Positions 1 through 11,147 of a DNA stretch of 64,000 nucleotides are shown here, piece by piece; position 1 is the stretch's first letter, and every line of letters starts with the position of its first letter. The position numbers and the translations under genes are program-made. A model generated the notes under the pieces. That model made no database searches. It was not told the DNA's origin and worked only from the letters and a program-made list of their open reading frames with translations. Source of the DNA: [Phialemoniopsis] sp. UDSM-2020 (lineage: Eukaryota > Ascomycota > Sordariomycetes > Thyridiales > Thyridiaceae). The stretch spans positions 2,108,001-2,172,000 of the forward strand of contig JAEILZ010000003.1 in NCBI GenBank assembly GCA_018873225.1, given 5' to 3'.

Positions 1-1247
1 GGTTGACTCGACTGGGATGTGTTGCTGAATCCAAGGACACCTTCACAGCTGATGGCAACTCCAACGGCAACAAAGCATCGACCTGACTTCACTCGTGACT
101 GAGGTCAAGGTTCAATATGGAAATAGACGATCTTGCAACAGTGCCGATGGAGCCGGAACCCGCCTTTTCGAATATGCGGAAGTAGCTGGTAGTGAGATAG
201 CTGAGCTAGGACGGTGTTGCGGGGTGCCGCCCAGCTTGCGTGGCGAGGAAGTGAAGCAATACAAGCTATCGAGTACTGCTTTTTTGGAAGATATTATTGT
301 AAATATGTCTGGTTAATTTAATCGGTGACTTGTAGGAGGACAGCCAGACGAGCAAGGAGGAGTACTGGTGGTGAGGTAGCCCCTGGTTTGGAGAGAAGGC
401 TGAGTGCTCAAATGATGACACCCATGCGAAGGTATTTAGCAGAGCGAATGATGGCGATGAGAAGTAGTGGGATGGAAATGAGGAGGGGAGAAGTTTTTGT
501 TCGGGAAGGCTGATTGTAGAACAGTCAAGAACGAGGCAGAGCAACAGCGCAGCCGAGACGTGGGTTACAGTTCTGGATGAAGATCAGACTGAAGCAAGAC
601 AAACCCAAGCCCAGTGTGTGGGTGGCATGTGTCAGAGGCAGCAATGATCCAGTGCGGTCATAGAGGTTGTTTCCATCCCGTGATGGGCTCTTCCTTCGTT
701 TTCAATCACTCGCTCATCATCTGGGGCTCTACTTTGACGTGGGGATGCATCCTGCTTCAACAAAGTCGAGAAGGTTAGGGAGAGAAAACCATAGAGAAGC
801 GGGGTGGTATTGCAGCATATTAACAAGGAGAGATGAGCTTCATCTCATTGCAGAAATTCAACACTGTAATACCATGAATATAACGGGATCGAAGCATCTT
901 GAATGATGAATGATGGAAGGTCCGTGACAAGACTGCACATGCAAGTTTAGGTGAGTAATACCTGATTGGTCTTTCCAGTGTGCTGGGAAACCCACATCGA
1001 GTCCACATGTGGGCTTATGTAATGCTTGCGGGGCTCTGGATAGCACAGCCGCCATTGCTGCTTGCTTGGTGCTGCTGGCTGGGCTGGAGCTTGGCAATAG
1101 GCACGCACACATCATGGCCAACCCCACCACCCACGTAACTCGACTCGTCTTCCCCTAACAACCCATCACCGACCTCCTCCCCTCAACCCCCATTGAGCCC
1201 CTTGTCCAGAGAGCCGCGGAGCTGCGTATAGCTCCAAGTCTTGCAAG
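1..1247. other. intergenic, no gene seen
   Basis: Upstream of ARP3. Only short open frames without splice structure or recognisable motifs occur on either strand. The last 150 bases are rich in C and T/A runs, as expected of a fungal promoter and 5' leader. The left part may belong to the flank of a gene outside the window. Confidence 0.6.
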
Positions 1248-2963
1248 ATGGCCAACCAAACTCCTGCCGTTGTCATGGACAAGTGAGTCCTTCCATCCGC
1301 CAGCAACATGGGCTGCGACCGCCTCAGCTCTTAGCTGAAGGCGGCGCCCCAACGTCATCTTACTGGCGCATTACTGACTTCTCTCCTCTGCAGCGGCACG
1401 GGTTTCTCTAAGCTAGGTATGTCTCTGTTAATACACAGCTCCTTCGCATCCGGCGTGTCTGACCATGCCTCTCATCCGCAGGATTCGCCGGAAACGATTC
1501 CCCCTCATTTGTCTTCCCGACTGCGATTGCGACCAAAGGTCCCGCCGCCGGTAGCGGTGGCTCCGGATCGGGTCGCCCTGCTGTCGCCAACAAACCGTCT
1601 TTCCTTACCGGAGGTGCTGGCCCCGGTGGACACTTGCAGGCAAAGCGCGGAACGGAGGATCTGGATTTCTTCATCGGCGACGAGGCTATTGCAGCGTCAT
1701 CCGGACCTGGTTCGTCATCTTCGAAACGCTATTGGCGAGAACATTGGCTGAGCTAGAAAACAGGTTATGGCATCCACTATCCGATCCGTCACGGACAAAT
1801 AGAGAACTGGGTATGTCTGTTGGAAGTTTGCATATTCGGAAGCATGACTGACATGCTGTAGGATCACATGGAGCGCTTCTGGTCCAACTCTATCTTCAAG
1901 TACTTGAGGGTAGAACCGGAAGACCACTACTTTCTACTCACTGAGCCCGTATGTTCTACTCATTACCTTCTCGCGGACTGCCAATACTGATCTTCTTTAG
2001 CCCCTCAATCCCCCGGAGAACAGGGAAAACACCGCCGAAATTTTCTTCGAGTCTTTCAACTGCGCTGGTCTGTACATTGCCGTACAGGCAGTGTTGGCCC
2101 TTGCTGCTTCCTGGACTTCGTCCAAAGTGCACGACCGGTCCTTGACGGGAACTGTTATCGACTCTGGTGATGGTGTAACCCATGTCATCCCTGTCGCCGA
2201 GGGCTATGTGATTGGGTCCTCCATCAAATCTATTCCTATTGCCGGTCGTGACATTACATACTTTGTGCAGTCACTGCTGCGAGACCGTGGCGAGCCAGAC
2301 TCTTCTCTCAAGACGGCCCAAGAGATCAAGGAGGAGTATTGCTATGTCTGCCCGGATATTGTCAAGGAGTTCTCGCGGTTCGACCGAGATCGCACCCGCT
2401 TCCAGCAGCACGTTGTCACCCAGCCCGGCGGGCGCCAGGTCACTGTTGATGTAGGCTACGAACGCTTCCTCGCACCCGAGATCTTCTTCAACCCCGAGAT
2501 CTACAGCTCCGACTTCCTCACACCACTCCCGGTCGTCGTTGACGGCGTCATCCAGTCTTCGCCCATCGATGTTAGGCGAGGATTATACAAGAATATCGTG
2601 CTCTCAGGTGGTAGCACTCTTTACAAGGACTTTGGACGGAGATTACAGAGAGACATCAAGCAATTGGTTGATGCCAGGATTAAGGCGAGCGAGGTTCGCA
2701 GCGGTGGCGCCAAGAGCGGTGGTCTCGACGTCCAGGTTATCACCCACAAGAGACAACGACATGGCCCGTGGTTCGGAGGTAGCTTGTTGGGTCAGACCCC
2801 AGAGTTCCGGTCATACTGCCATACCAAGGCAGAGGTAAGCGTCCTTCGCCCCTCCTCCTCTCTCGGCTTGACCTCCCATGACTAATTCTATCATCAGTAC
2901 CAAGAATACGGACCGAGCATTGTTCGACGATTCGCGCTGCTGGGTGGCCCTGGAGGCTCGTAG
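1248..2963 (+). CDS. ARP3: Actin-related protein 3 (Arp2/3 complex subunit)
   Basis: Arp3 is an actin-fold, ATP-binding subunit of the Arp2/3 complex, which nucleates branched actin filaments at endocytic patches. Seven exons join cleanly: 1248-1282, 1394-1416, 1482-1709, 1764-1810, 1862-1948, 2001-2834 and 2898-2963, giving 439 residues, the usual fungal Arp3 length. The start ATG follows CAAG and opens with [20 protein letters not shown], the phosphate-1 loop of the actin fold. Later actin-fold signatures are [18 protein letters not shown] (phosphate-2) and [19 protein letters not shown] (adenosine region). Arp3-specific features are the Gly/Ser-rich insert near residue 40 and the end [14 protein letters not shown]...LLGGPGGS. 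Exon 2 is only 23 nt, and the exon 3 donor (GTTCGT) is a weak match to consensus. The gene stands alone; the next gene downstream is 2.8 kb away. Confidence 0.97.
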
Positions 2964-5735
2964 AAGACTGTGCCAGAATGTTGGGGGTTGGTTCGGGAAA
3001 AAGCCATAGACGGTTCAGATAGTTTGGCTTCGAATTATGGGGGGAGAATTGCCAATACATTGCTTCAGCGTTCCGGAATCACTACCCTTTGCGATGTTGT
3101 GCATAGAGGAGGATCATTTGGATGGAGATGGAAGAATGTGCTTCCAGCTCTGCCAGCTCAGGACCTCAATGTCTCGAGTTTTCTTTTTGGAAAGCCTTTG
3201 AACCGAGTACATGGCAGTGCGTTTCGGTAGCACAAAGATCATTGGCTGTAACGGGTGGGAACTAGCGAAAGGTCACGCCGGGAGCCAAGGACCTGGATCT
3301 TTCCACAAACCCGTCCCCGTAAGTCACACACAGGGTTTACGTGCAGTAGTGAGAATTATGGGCTGAGATTCATGGCGGGATGCGGAGGAGAGGCTGACGA
3401 GTCCAAGTAGCTCGCCGCAGGGCCAAGGGCAGTCCCCGCGGTGTCTTGATAGGCTCAACATCTGCTCCTCTCTAGCTCACATTGCGAGACACGGACCAAG
3501 GTAGTATCCCTTCGCCCTAGATGAGACGCCGGTGACTGGGGTACTAGAGCCGCAGATCCTCTTTTGGTATGGTTTGGTGACAGCCTCGTTCGACAGGCGC
3601 AGACCCCCCGCGGGGACCCCATTACGCCTCCTCGCACCTCGTAACGAGCACACATATTCCATTGCTTGAGCTAGCGGTTGTAAAGTAGATGCCTCGAGGT
3701 TCTAGCTCCTGGGACCAGATCGCACTAAGGGAGGGTATTACTGCACCAGGTTGAAGCGCAGTTGGTCAAGTGCCTGCCCCTTCCCCCACACCAACACTCC
3801 ATTGCGGCGCGGCCGGTCAGTGTGGGGACGGGGTGCCTGCTAAACATGACTCGGCCTCGGTAACTAGGCGCTGGCCTTCGCATCAACGGAAGATTGGATT
3901 GATGGAGCTGCAGGTTTCACGCTTTCACGACCCCAACATGCAAGGCCCTGGGGAGAAAGAAAAATATGAGATGCGGGGTACACTTGACGGTGAAGGGATT
4001 CTGGGGAGAAACGGACGCAAAAAGACGATGTTGCTGGTTCCACTGTAATATTGCTTCTTCTCCGGATCACCAGTTCTCAGCCATGAATAGTCTTGATCCC
4101 GAACTCGTCTTGTTTGTTCCCAAGACGTTGAGCAGCTCTCAAGTGCTGTGTTTACATCCTGTGAGCCGTAACAGTTTAAATCTATCATCTAGGCTTGTCG
4201 GATGCAATATTCAGCTTATTGAAAGATCCCATATCATCAGTGTTGAAGAAGAGCATACACTGTGGTTGCAGATCAAGTGTTCACAGTCTAAAATAGCATA
4301 ACCGCGAGTCGAGGCCCTTGACTACGCCTACAGCTGCTCTTGGCGGAGATTGGCAGTGAAAGGTCCATTCAGATTAGGTTGGCACGGCGCTATCGGAAGC
4401 CGGTCCTGGATCGCAGTTGAGATTGAGTCTTCTTTGCTCATGTCGAAGAAGGAAGCTCCATAGGAGGTCTTGGTAGTCTGCCTTTAGCTGCTTGTTGCAT
4501 CGAGTTAGCGGACTTTCCAAGGGTCCCCATTCTTTCGGCCCCTCCACGGCGCGCGGCGGTCGCCGCATCGCCCTGCGAGAATCTCTCAGAGCAGGGGTTT
4601 GCGTCAACGTCAGGAGATGCGAATCTCATGCTTTTTTTTTTGCCCACTCCATATGCTTTGCAGATACGGCAAACCACCTTGCCGCCCATAACAGGCATAT
4701 GCAATGGTGTGTACAACGCCACTACAGCCCACTCTTTTCTACTCGAGATCCGCAGTTGAGCCGTTGCCGGAGCGCTGGAACGGAACCACCATCCTGGTCG
4801 TGTAGGTTCCCACTCAAGACATTACCGTTCAGCCTTTCCGTTTTCTTGGCCCTGAATCGTCGTTTTCCCACACACCACTGGCGTGGTCTCGAGTAAGTTC
4901 CACTATGATGGTGGTGATCTAGCGTCCCGGAAGCTATGGCCTTTGGTGAGGGGTCCGTCCTGCACACGCACACGGTTGGCTCTCCCTCATCTCTGCTGGT
5001 GAGGGGGCGGGCGTGCCGTGCATCGGTCCAGAGGAGATTGGAGAAATGGACCAAGATGGATGACGAGGGGGCTAGGGTCTTTCCTCCTCCCGTCCAGATC
5101 CTCCGCCTGCAGGTATCGCGTCCGCTACGGACGGGGTACCCAAGGCATCGAGGTGGTGATCAAGGTAACGTAGGTACCGGATCTTCGGTGGAACAAGAGA
5201 GCAAGAGAGCAAGTGCATGCAGGAGAAGCTTGATTTCAGGTGATGGGTACGAGCAGAGCAATTGGATCAGTCAATTTGCCAGACTCCTCACAGGAGAGAA
5301 GGGCCTCGAACTCGAGGTTGAAGGTGATGTCGAGGTGGAATTTGTGGGGAAGTGCGACTCGATCAGATCATACGTTTTGGCTGGTGGTGGAAAGTCGCTC
5401 CCTCTTGCCGGCGCTGCCAGGCCCATCACCAGATTCCAGAGCCACACCATGACAACGCCCTCTCCTATTCGTCCTCCCGCACGCCCTTTTCCTTTTTGTC
5501 ACCAAGCTTAGTTTCATATTCGGTCCTGATAGACGTCTTGCTACTCGAGGCTTTTTTTCTAAATTTGTATAAAGATCATAACCTCCTCCTGTCTCCATCT
5601 GGTTCTACTTCTCTTATCCTCCCATCTCTCACTCCTCTTACAACAAAAGATTGAAAGCTTGCAAAGCTTAAATAGACTAATTACATCACTTCAACCACCA
5701 CATTCATCCTCCACCCCGCAAACAAAAGTTTCAGA
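2964..5735. other. long intergenic region including ADH1 promoter
   Basis: About 2.8 kb between ARP3 and ADH1. A 191-codon frame from an ATG at 4936 lies within it, but its low-complexity, Arg/Pro-rich product matches nothing I recognise and I do not call it. The last 150 bases are strongly pyrimidine-rich (CTCCTCCTGTCTCC, CTTCTCTTATCCTCCC), typical of a highly expressed fungal gene leader. The size of the gap suits a heavily regulated promoter, which is inference. Confidence 0.6.
5568..5573 (+). promoter_or_regulatory. candidate TATA box of ADH1
   Basis: TATAAA sits 168 bp upstream of the ADH1 start codon, just before a CT-rich tract. This layout (TATA, then CT block, then leader) is common in highly expressed fungal genes. 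No transcription start data are available. Confidence 0.45.
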
Positions 5736-6853
5736 ATGCCTTCCTACGATATCCCTACGGAGCAATGGGCGCAGGTCCTCGAGAAGACCGGTGGCCGTAA
5801 GTCCACATTCCATGCAGAAAAGAGCGGGAAACAAGACTAACACAACCTATAGCCGTCGTTTACAAGAAGATCCCCGTCCCCAAGCCTGGCCCTGATGAGG
5901 TTCTCATCAACGTCAAGTACTCTGGTGTCTGCCACACTGATCTGCACGCCGTGATGGGCGACTGGCCCCTGGCCACCAAGATCCCCCTCGTCGGCGGTCA
6001 CGAGGGTGCCGGTGTTGTTGTTTCCAAGGGCGAGCTGGTCAACGACATTGAGATTGGCGACCATGCCGGCATCAAGTGGCTCCACGGCTCCTGCCTGTCG
6101 TGCAGCTACTGCCAGAACGCCGACGAGCCCCTTTGCGCCAAGGCTCAAATGTCGGGCTACACCGTCGACGGCTCATTCCAGCAATACGCTACCGCCAAGG
6201 CGGCACACGTCGCCCGCATCCCCAAGCACGTCTCCCTCGAGGCTGTGGCGCCAGTGCTGTGCGCCGGTATCACGGTCTACAAGGGACTGAAGGAGTCTGG
6301 CGCTCGCCCCGGCCAGTACGTCGCCATCGTCGGTGCTGGCGGTGGTCTCGGTAACATGGCCATCCAGTACGCCAAGGCCATGGGCCTGCACCCCATCGCT
6401 ATTGACGCTGGTGATGACAAGGGCAAGAGCTGCAAGGAGCTCGGCGCCACTGCTTTCATCGACTTCTCCAAGACCAAGGACCTGGTCGCTGACGTCAAGG
6501 CCGCCACTCCCGACGGTCTAGGCCCCCACGCCGTCATCCTTCTCGCCGTCTCGGAGAAGCCCTTCCAGCAGGCCACCGAGTACGTCCGCTCAAGGGGTGC
6601 CGTCGTCTGCATCGGTCTCCCCGCCAACGCCTACCTCAAGGCCCCCGTCTTCGACACTGTTATCCGCATGATCCAGATCAAGGGCTCATACGTCGGCAAC
6701 CGCGCTGATACCGCCGAGGCGCTCGACTTCTTTGAGCAGGGTCTCATCAAGTGCCCGTACAAGACGGTCGGCCTGAGCGAGCTCCAGAGCATCTACGACA
6801 TGATGCACGAGATGAAGGTCGTCGGCCGCTACGTCGTTGACACCAGCCGATAA
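5736..6853 (+). CDS. ADH1: Zinc-dependent alcohol dehydrogenase, ADH1 type
   Basis: A cytosolic medium-chain dehydrogenase that interconverts acetaldehyde and ethanol with NAD(H). Two exons, 5736-5796 and 5853-6853, give 353 residues. Catalytic zinc ligands are visible in GVCHTD (Cys) and VGGHEGAG (His-Glu). The structural zinc lobe shows the four-cysteine spacing [15 protein letters not shown]. The nucleotide-binding Rossmann loop is [11 protein letters not shown]. The C-terminus [11 protein letters not shown] matches fungal ADH1 ends. Codon use is strongly biased to C-ending codons (GCC, AAG, CTC, GTC), as in ADP/ATP carrier and alpha-tubulin here, indicating high expression. The start ATG lies in a good context (CAGAATGCC) and gives the usual N-terminus [12 protein letters not shown]. 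The promoter has a TATA box and a CT-rich leader. Confidence 0.97.
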
Positions 6854-7457
6854 ATGGCTTACACACGCCTCATCATGTATTTGAGAGGACATCATAAAAT
6901 TACAAGCTGAAAAAGGCAATGTACATTGGGATTGGTAGAGCGGGACGTGGCAAAGATACACAGATGCTGGGTTTGAAATTTCACGGCATGGAGTTTGGAC
7001 CGAGAAGCCAACAGAACGGACTGCGCGGCTGGTGGGATGTGTTTTTCAATTAGCCCAGAGTGGCGGTGGGGAGTCTGCAACGAGATATCAAATGAATAAA
7101 GCGATATGAACTTTTCTCCAATACTTTCAGCTGCGTCGAGATAATCAGTGATGAATCTGCCCAATGATCTGGCAATTGCCTAATTTGGCCACTCATACGC
7201 GTTTGGCCAGCACATCCACAGCCACATCTGCAGGCATCGACATTCTCAGCACAAGTGCAATAAAAGTCCTGCTGCCTTGAGCCTCATTCTCAATCGCCTT
7301 TTAAAAAGTCGCATCGCCTTGGGTTTTTCTACATCTATCTGCAGCACATCAATTCACTCTTTTTTTCTTTCCATTTCTCCACGCGAACGAGAGATACGGG
7401 CAGACGCTTAGCCTCAATTCATTGGTAAACCAATACATAATACGAAAAAATCCCATC
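6854..7457. other. intergenic
   Basis: 3' flank of ADH1 and promoter of the Nudix gene. The Nudix leader contains T-rich blocks (CTCTTTTTTTCTTTCC). No coding signal is visible. Confidence 0.6.
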
Positions 7458-8096
7458 ATGGCAGCAGCCTCACCGCCAACGTCATGCGAAATTCCCATGT
7501 CGCTCAGCCCCTTCACGGTTTCCATACAAAACTATCTCAACACCGCAAGCCCGCCTCTCCATGGCGTCGTGGTGAGCGCTCTCATCTTCCACCCCATCAA
7601 ACGTCGCCTAGTCAACGGCGACAGCGTTGGAAACCCCGAAGATGAAGCGCAAGATCGAGTCCTCCTCGTCCGGCGCTCCGCCACAGACGGCTGCCCTAAC
7701 CTGTGGGAGCCCCCCGGAGGCGGTGCGGAGCCCAGCCTTGACAATAGCCCTCTGCAGGCCGTGTACAGGGAGGTGTATGAGGAGACGGGACTCAAGGTGG
7801 TCAGGGTGCGCAGGCTAGTCGAGGATGGGACGGAGTGGCTTGCGAGAGGCGAGCCGTGGCGTAAACTCAGCTTCGAGGTCGAGGTCGAGAAGAATGCAAT
7901 GGGCTCTGAGTCGGGCGGTGATTTGTTCAATGTTGTGCTCAACCCGGCCGAGCACCAGGACTATGCGTGGGTCACGCGGGAGGAGTTGGTCAGGGGTATG
8001 ACGAGGGATGGGAGGGAACTGGAAATTACGTTTGATACGCAGACAGAGATTCTTCTCAAGGGTTTCGAGTTGAGAGAGCAGTCAGGTGGCACTTGA
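7458..8096 (+). CDS. Nudix hydrolase domain protein
   Basis: Single exon, 212 residues from the ATG at 7458, which has A at -3 and G at +4. The frame is open further upstream but has no earlier ATG. Nudix enzymes hydrolyse nucleoside diphosphates linked to another moiety; the substrate here cannot be told. The core of the Nudix box, YREVYEETGLKV, is intact at about residues 105-115 and follows the usual WEPPGGG turn. Between them lies EPSLDNSPLQAV: the Gly and first Glu of the strict G-x5-E-x7-REUxEExGU pattern are out of register by about one residue, with Asn where the first Glu is expected. The metal-binding REVYEE residues are all kept. The remainder shows a plain alpha-beta-alpha pattern, with no signal peptide or membrane segment. 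Confidence 0.85.
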   Translation: MAAASPPTSCEIPMSLSPFTVSIQNYLNTASPPLHGVVVSALIFHPIKRRLVNGDSVGNPEDEAQDRVLLVRRSATDGCPNLWEPPGGGAEPSLDNSPLQAVYREVYEETGLKVVRVRRLVEDGTEWLARGEPWRKLSFEVEVEKNAMGSESGGDLFNVVLNPAEHQDYAWVTREELVRGMTRDGRELEITFDTQTEILLKGFELREQSGGT

Positions 8097-8545
8097 CGCA
8101 TAATCTTTCAGCTATAGTTAGGTGGTCTTGGTGATAAGTATGGAGAAGACTTCGACCGATCATATCATGGACATGTATGCGATAAAATTCCTGGTCTGAG
8201 CATAATATAGATTACACTTACTTAATGTAGTTCATTGTTGATACGCTTTCTTGAGCAGGTTTAGAAACGGACTTTGTTGTTTCCATCATGCACCATTATC
8301 GAGTATAGTCACTAAGCTTTAGGTGGGAGTGCAAGTTGCAGTACTCCCACCACGTTTTTTTATTCTTTTCTTTCTATGAATAGCTCTGATTCATCGAGAT
8401 AAAAATCTCTAGCATCCCTTGTTTTCATCGTAGTGTGTTTTTTCACCTTCAACAACAGCCAAATCATGCTGTACGCCATCTCAACCAACGAAGAAGGACT
8501 TGTCACCCCGAACGCCCCGTCTTTGCCATCTAGCTATCCTACCAG
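8097..8545. other. convergent 3' intergenic region
   Basis: Tails of the Nudix gene (+) and RRM gene (-). AT-rich, with several TATA/TAAA stretches that could serve as poly(A) signals. No gene seen. Confidence 0.55.
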
Positions 8546-9658
8546 TCAGCCAGACGAGCTTTTGGGATCACAAGGATCCGGGACGTAATATGCCCGGATT
8601 CCAGGCTTCTCCTTCTTGACCGCCATCACGGCCCACATCGCCTGGGGGCTGTAGCTGGCGAAGTGCCACTCGATAATTCGCCAGGTCTGGGCTGTATGGA
8701 CATAACCGACCCGGACAGTCTGGAATTGGAATTTGGACTGGAAGAACTCTTCCAGCACAGCTCGGCCGACCAGGTAATGGGGGCCCTCGAAGCGGACGAC
8801 ACGGCTAAGCTCGCCCGATGGTGGAATATCCTCCGTATAATCCGGATTCTCCTTGTTACGGTTCCACTGGGCTCGTACGGTCATTCCGCCCACCTGGAAG
8901 GCTCCCTGCCGGCACTTATGCAGCAGCATACGCGCGCCTGCCCGCTTGAAGAAGGCCACCTTGGCGGCCGACAACTCATGGCCGAGTTCTGTGTTAGGCT
9001 CGACTAGGTTGGTGTGCCAAATGCGGCCGGTGATCGGGCCGAGGCTCTCGATAGCCTCGATCAGCATCGCGATTGTGCAGTTCGCTGGGAGATTGGTGAG
9101 GAACAGGCTGGTGTTCCGATCCTCTGGGATGTCGACTGTGGGAGTTCTCTGCTCGCCATTTTGATAATGCTGGCTTTGTCCTCGGCCGTTCCTAACGGCC
9201 TCGGACGGCCTGAAGAATCCTCCCCTCATAGCTCGGGGACCTGTCGGGATGTTCTCTGCAGATGGTGCGAGAGGCGCAACGGTAGTGATAGGGGATGCCG
9301 ATCCCTCGACGGAAGTGACTGGCTCTGGGACACCAGCAATGAGCGAAGACTGAGGCGCAAAGACAGTCTGATCCTGCTGAAACTCCTGAAACTCCTGAAA
9401 CTGTAGAGACTGCGGATGTTGTTGAGTTACTTGGGAAGGCTCGTGCAGATAATCCTGTTGAAGTTGTAGAGATGTCTCAGTAGCAGGAGCAGAGAATGGC
9501 GTTGCTCCGGATGCTGGCCACGTCGAGGATTGAAGCGTGTCGGGCTGATTGGCTTTCATGATCTCGACATTCGCCAGAATAGCACGATCAACCATGTAGC
9601 GTATTCTTGGGGGTATCTCTTGGTTGAGGCTATTCTCTCTGCCTGGACGGTTGAACAT
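8546..9658 (-). CDS. RRM-domain RNA-binding protein
   Basis: Single exon, 370 residues, with the start ATG at 9658-9656 (MFNRPGRENSLN). The N-terminal half is Gln/Pro/Ser-rich and probably disordered. It includes a short QEF tandem repeat. The RRM begins near residue 180: TSLFLTNLPANCTI resembles RNP2 and AAKVAFFKRAGARMLL resembles RNP1, in the order expected of a beta-alpha-beta fold. A second conserved block follows (RVVRFEGPHYLVGRAVLEEFF and RIIEWHFASYSPQAMWAVMA), which looks like a degenerate second RRM-like half. The RNA target and role are unknown; RNP1 is weak, so the domain may bind protein instead. The gene converges on the Nudix gene. Confidence 0.85.
   Translation of the reverse strand: MFNRPGRENSLNQEIPPRIRYMVDRAILANVEIMKANQPDTLQSSTWPASGATPFSAPATETSLQLQQDYLHEPSQVTQQHPQSLQFQEFQEFQQDQTVFAPQSSLIAGVPEPVTSVEGSASPITTVAPLAPSAENIPTGPRAMRGGFFRPSEAVRNGRGQSQHYQNGEQRTPTVDIPEDRNTSLFLTNLPANCTIAMLIEAIESLGPITGRIWHTNLVEPNTELGHELSAAKVAFFKRAGARMLLHKCRQGAFQVGGMTVRAQWNRNKENPDYTEDIPPSGELSRVVRFEGPHYLVGRAVLEEFFQSKFQFQTVRVGYVHTAQTWRIIEWHFASYSPQAMWAVMAVKKEKPGIRAYYVPDPCDPKSSSG
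9377..9403 (-). repeat. three 9-nt tandem repeats encoding QEF
   Basis: The plus strand reads CTGAAACTC, CTGAAACTC, CTGAAACTG in tandem inside the RRM gene. On the coding strand this gives the FQEFQEFQ stretch. The units are nearly identical at the DNA level, which points to recent slippage expansion. Confidence 0.9.
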
Positions 9659-10596
9659 CTTGTCTAAGGGTGTCTGTGTTAGTGGGTAGGGTTTCGTAGA
9701 AGTATATTCTGTAGTAAGGTAACTGGGGGATTTCCTTGAATTTGGATCAAGAAAGTGTATTGATGTGTGTTTGCAGAAGGAGAAGAGGAGGAGAGAAGAG
9801 AGATCACCCTGAGTTTGTGCTGCGGCGTCTCCCCTTTATATTGCGTTGCGATCAGACGAACTGATGTGTGTGTATATTCACTGAGTGTCTTACAATCAGA
9901 TCACTGAGTCCAGCTGAAATAGTTCTCATTGTGGGTTAATAGTCATATAAGGAAACATTTCCTTCAATGGCAAATAATTTCTTATCTAGTAAGAGATCAA
10001 AAGTGAACTTGACATATGTTTCAAGGCCATAAGCTTACTGAATCGTGTTGACTTCAATGTTCTTTCATGAGACAACTACACTTGTACTCATCGCAGCACA
10101 ACATTCTTTGGCCACAGTTGACTTGGTTGCTTCTTTGATAGTATACAACACCATTCACTTAGACTACATTCACTTAAGACAAGTCTTTGTGAAACACAGC
10201 AACAAAGGGTTGAGAGCATTGTATTCTATATCATTCCTGATAGACAAAGAACAGAGTGACCTGAGTGGACTGTTGGTTTACAAAAGACGATTGGTACGCT
10301 AAGAAGATCGTTTCTGCAGGAGAAATTTGCCCCTTGTTTTGAGTATTGAATGCAGTCGTTGATGTACTAGCTATCAGCTGTTGTGCATTGTATCAAATAG
10401 GTTCCTTATATTCACTGCCCCACTAATTGCATCACGACCTTGAACCACTTCAAACATCTGCTGGTGAGGAGGACTCAGGATTAGCACGCAGTCCTGCGAA
10501 CAAGCCTCTAAATACGATAACGACACCAAATTGGAAAGTTTCAATCTCCAGCGTACTCGTCGTACAACGCAAAAGGACCCCGTTGCACGTATTCGA
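9659..10596. other. AT-rich divergent intergenic region
   Basis: Between the RRM gene (-) and the alkyltransferase-like gene (+). It is clearly more AT-rich than neighbouring genes. Short open frames near 10045-10302 have no ATG start or recognisable domain. No mobile element ends or repeats were seen. Confidence 0.55.
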
Positions 10597-11147
10597 ATGC
10601 CGCGGTCGGACGAAGCGGAGGCGTTTTTCGCCGCTGTCTATCAGGCGGTCCGGGAGATTCCTCATGGCAAGGTGACCAGCTACGGCCACATCGCTGCGCT
10701 CATAGGAACCCGTAAGTCAAATAGTTCATACTGTCGCCCTGAGGGGCAAGCTTTTGTCGTAGCTCTAACGAGCGATCCAGCTCAGCGACCGCGCCAGGTC
10801 GGGGTCTGCCTAAAGCACCTGCCCGAAGACCCGGAATCGCGGTACAACAATACCAACGTGCCCTGGCAGCGGGTAATTAACTCGAAGGGCGTCATCTCGC
10901 CAAGGTATGCAGGCGTCTTGCCAAATTCGCAAGACTCATGAGCGTCACTTGTCAACACGAGACTAACCGGCAATGCAGGTCACAGCCATCTGGTTCACTC
11001 AATCAGGCAGCAGCTTTGAGGGCCGAGGGCGTTGAGGTGACGACCGGAGCTCTTGGGGAGCTTACAGTCGACTTCACGGAGTACGGGTGGTTCCCCCGGG
11101 TCCTGCCTTCGGAAGCTGAAGACGAAGCATCTTCGGATGGATCTTAG
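10597..11147 (+). CDS. Alkyltransferase-like protein (ATL, MGMT fold without the acceptor cysteine)
   Basis: Three exons, 10597-10711, 10781-10904 and 10979-11147, give 135 residues. The MGMT DNA-binding region is clear: REIPHGKVTSYGHIAALIGT near the start, then QRPRQVGVCLKHLPE, NVPWQRVINSKGVISPR, and a C-terminal ALRAEGVEV...DFTEYGWFP. In true O6-alkylguanine transferases the active site is PCHR. Here residues 66-69 are PWQR, so the alkyl-acceptor Cys is replaced by Trp, as in fission yeast Atl1 (PWHR). Such proteins bind O6-alkylguanine, flip it out and hand it to nucleotide excision repair instead of removing the alkyl group. The length and end match Atl1. The first intron is 69 nt with no in-frame stop, so a retained-intron form would keep frame but break the HTH region. 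It converges with the PIP-box phosphatase gene. Confidence 0.92.

Noticed and set aside
4936..5511. 191-codon frame with ATG upstream of ADH1
   Set aside because: Arg/Pro/Ser-rich, no recognisable motif, no splice support, and it overlaps the ADH1 promoter region.
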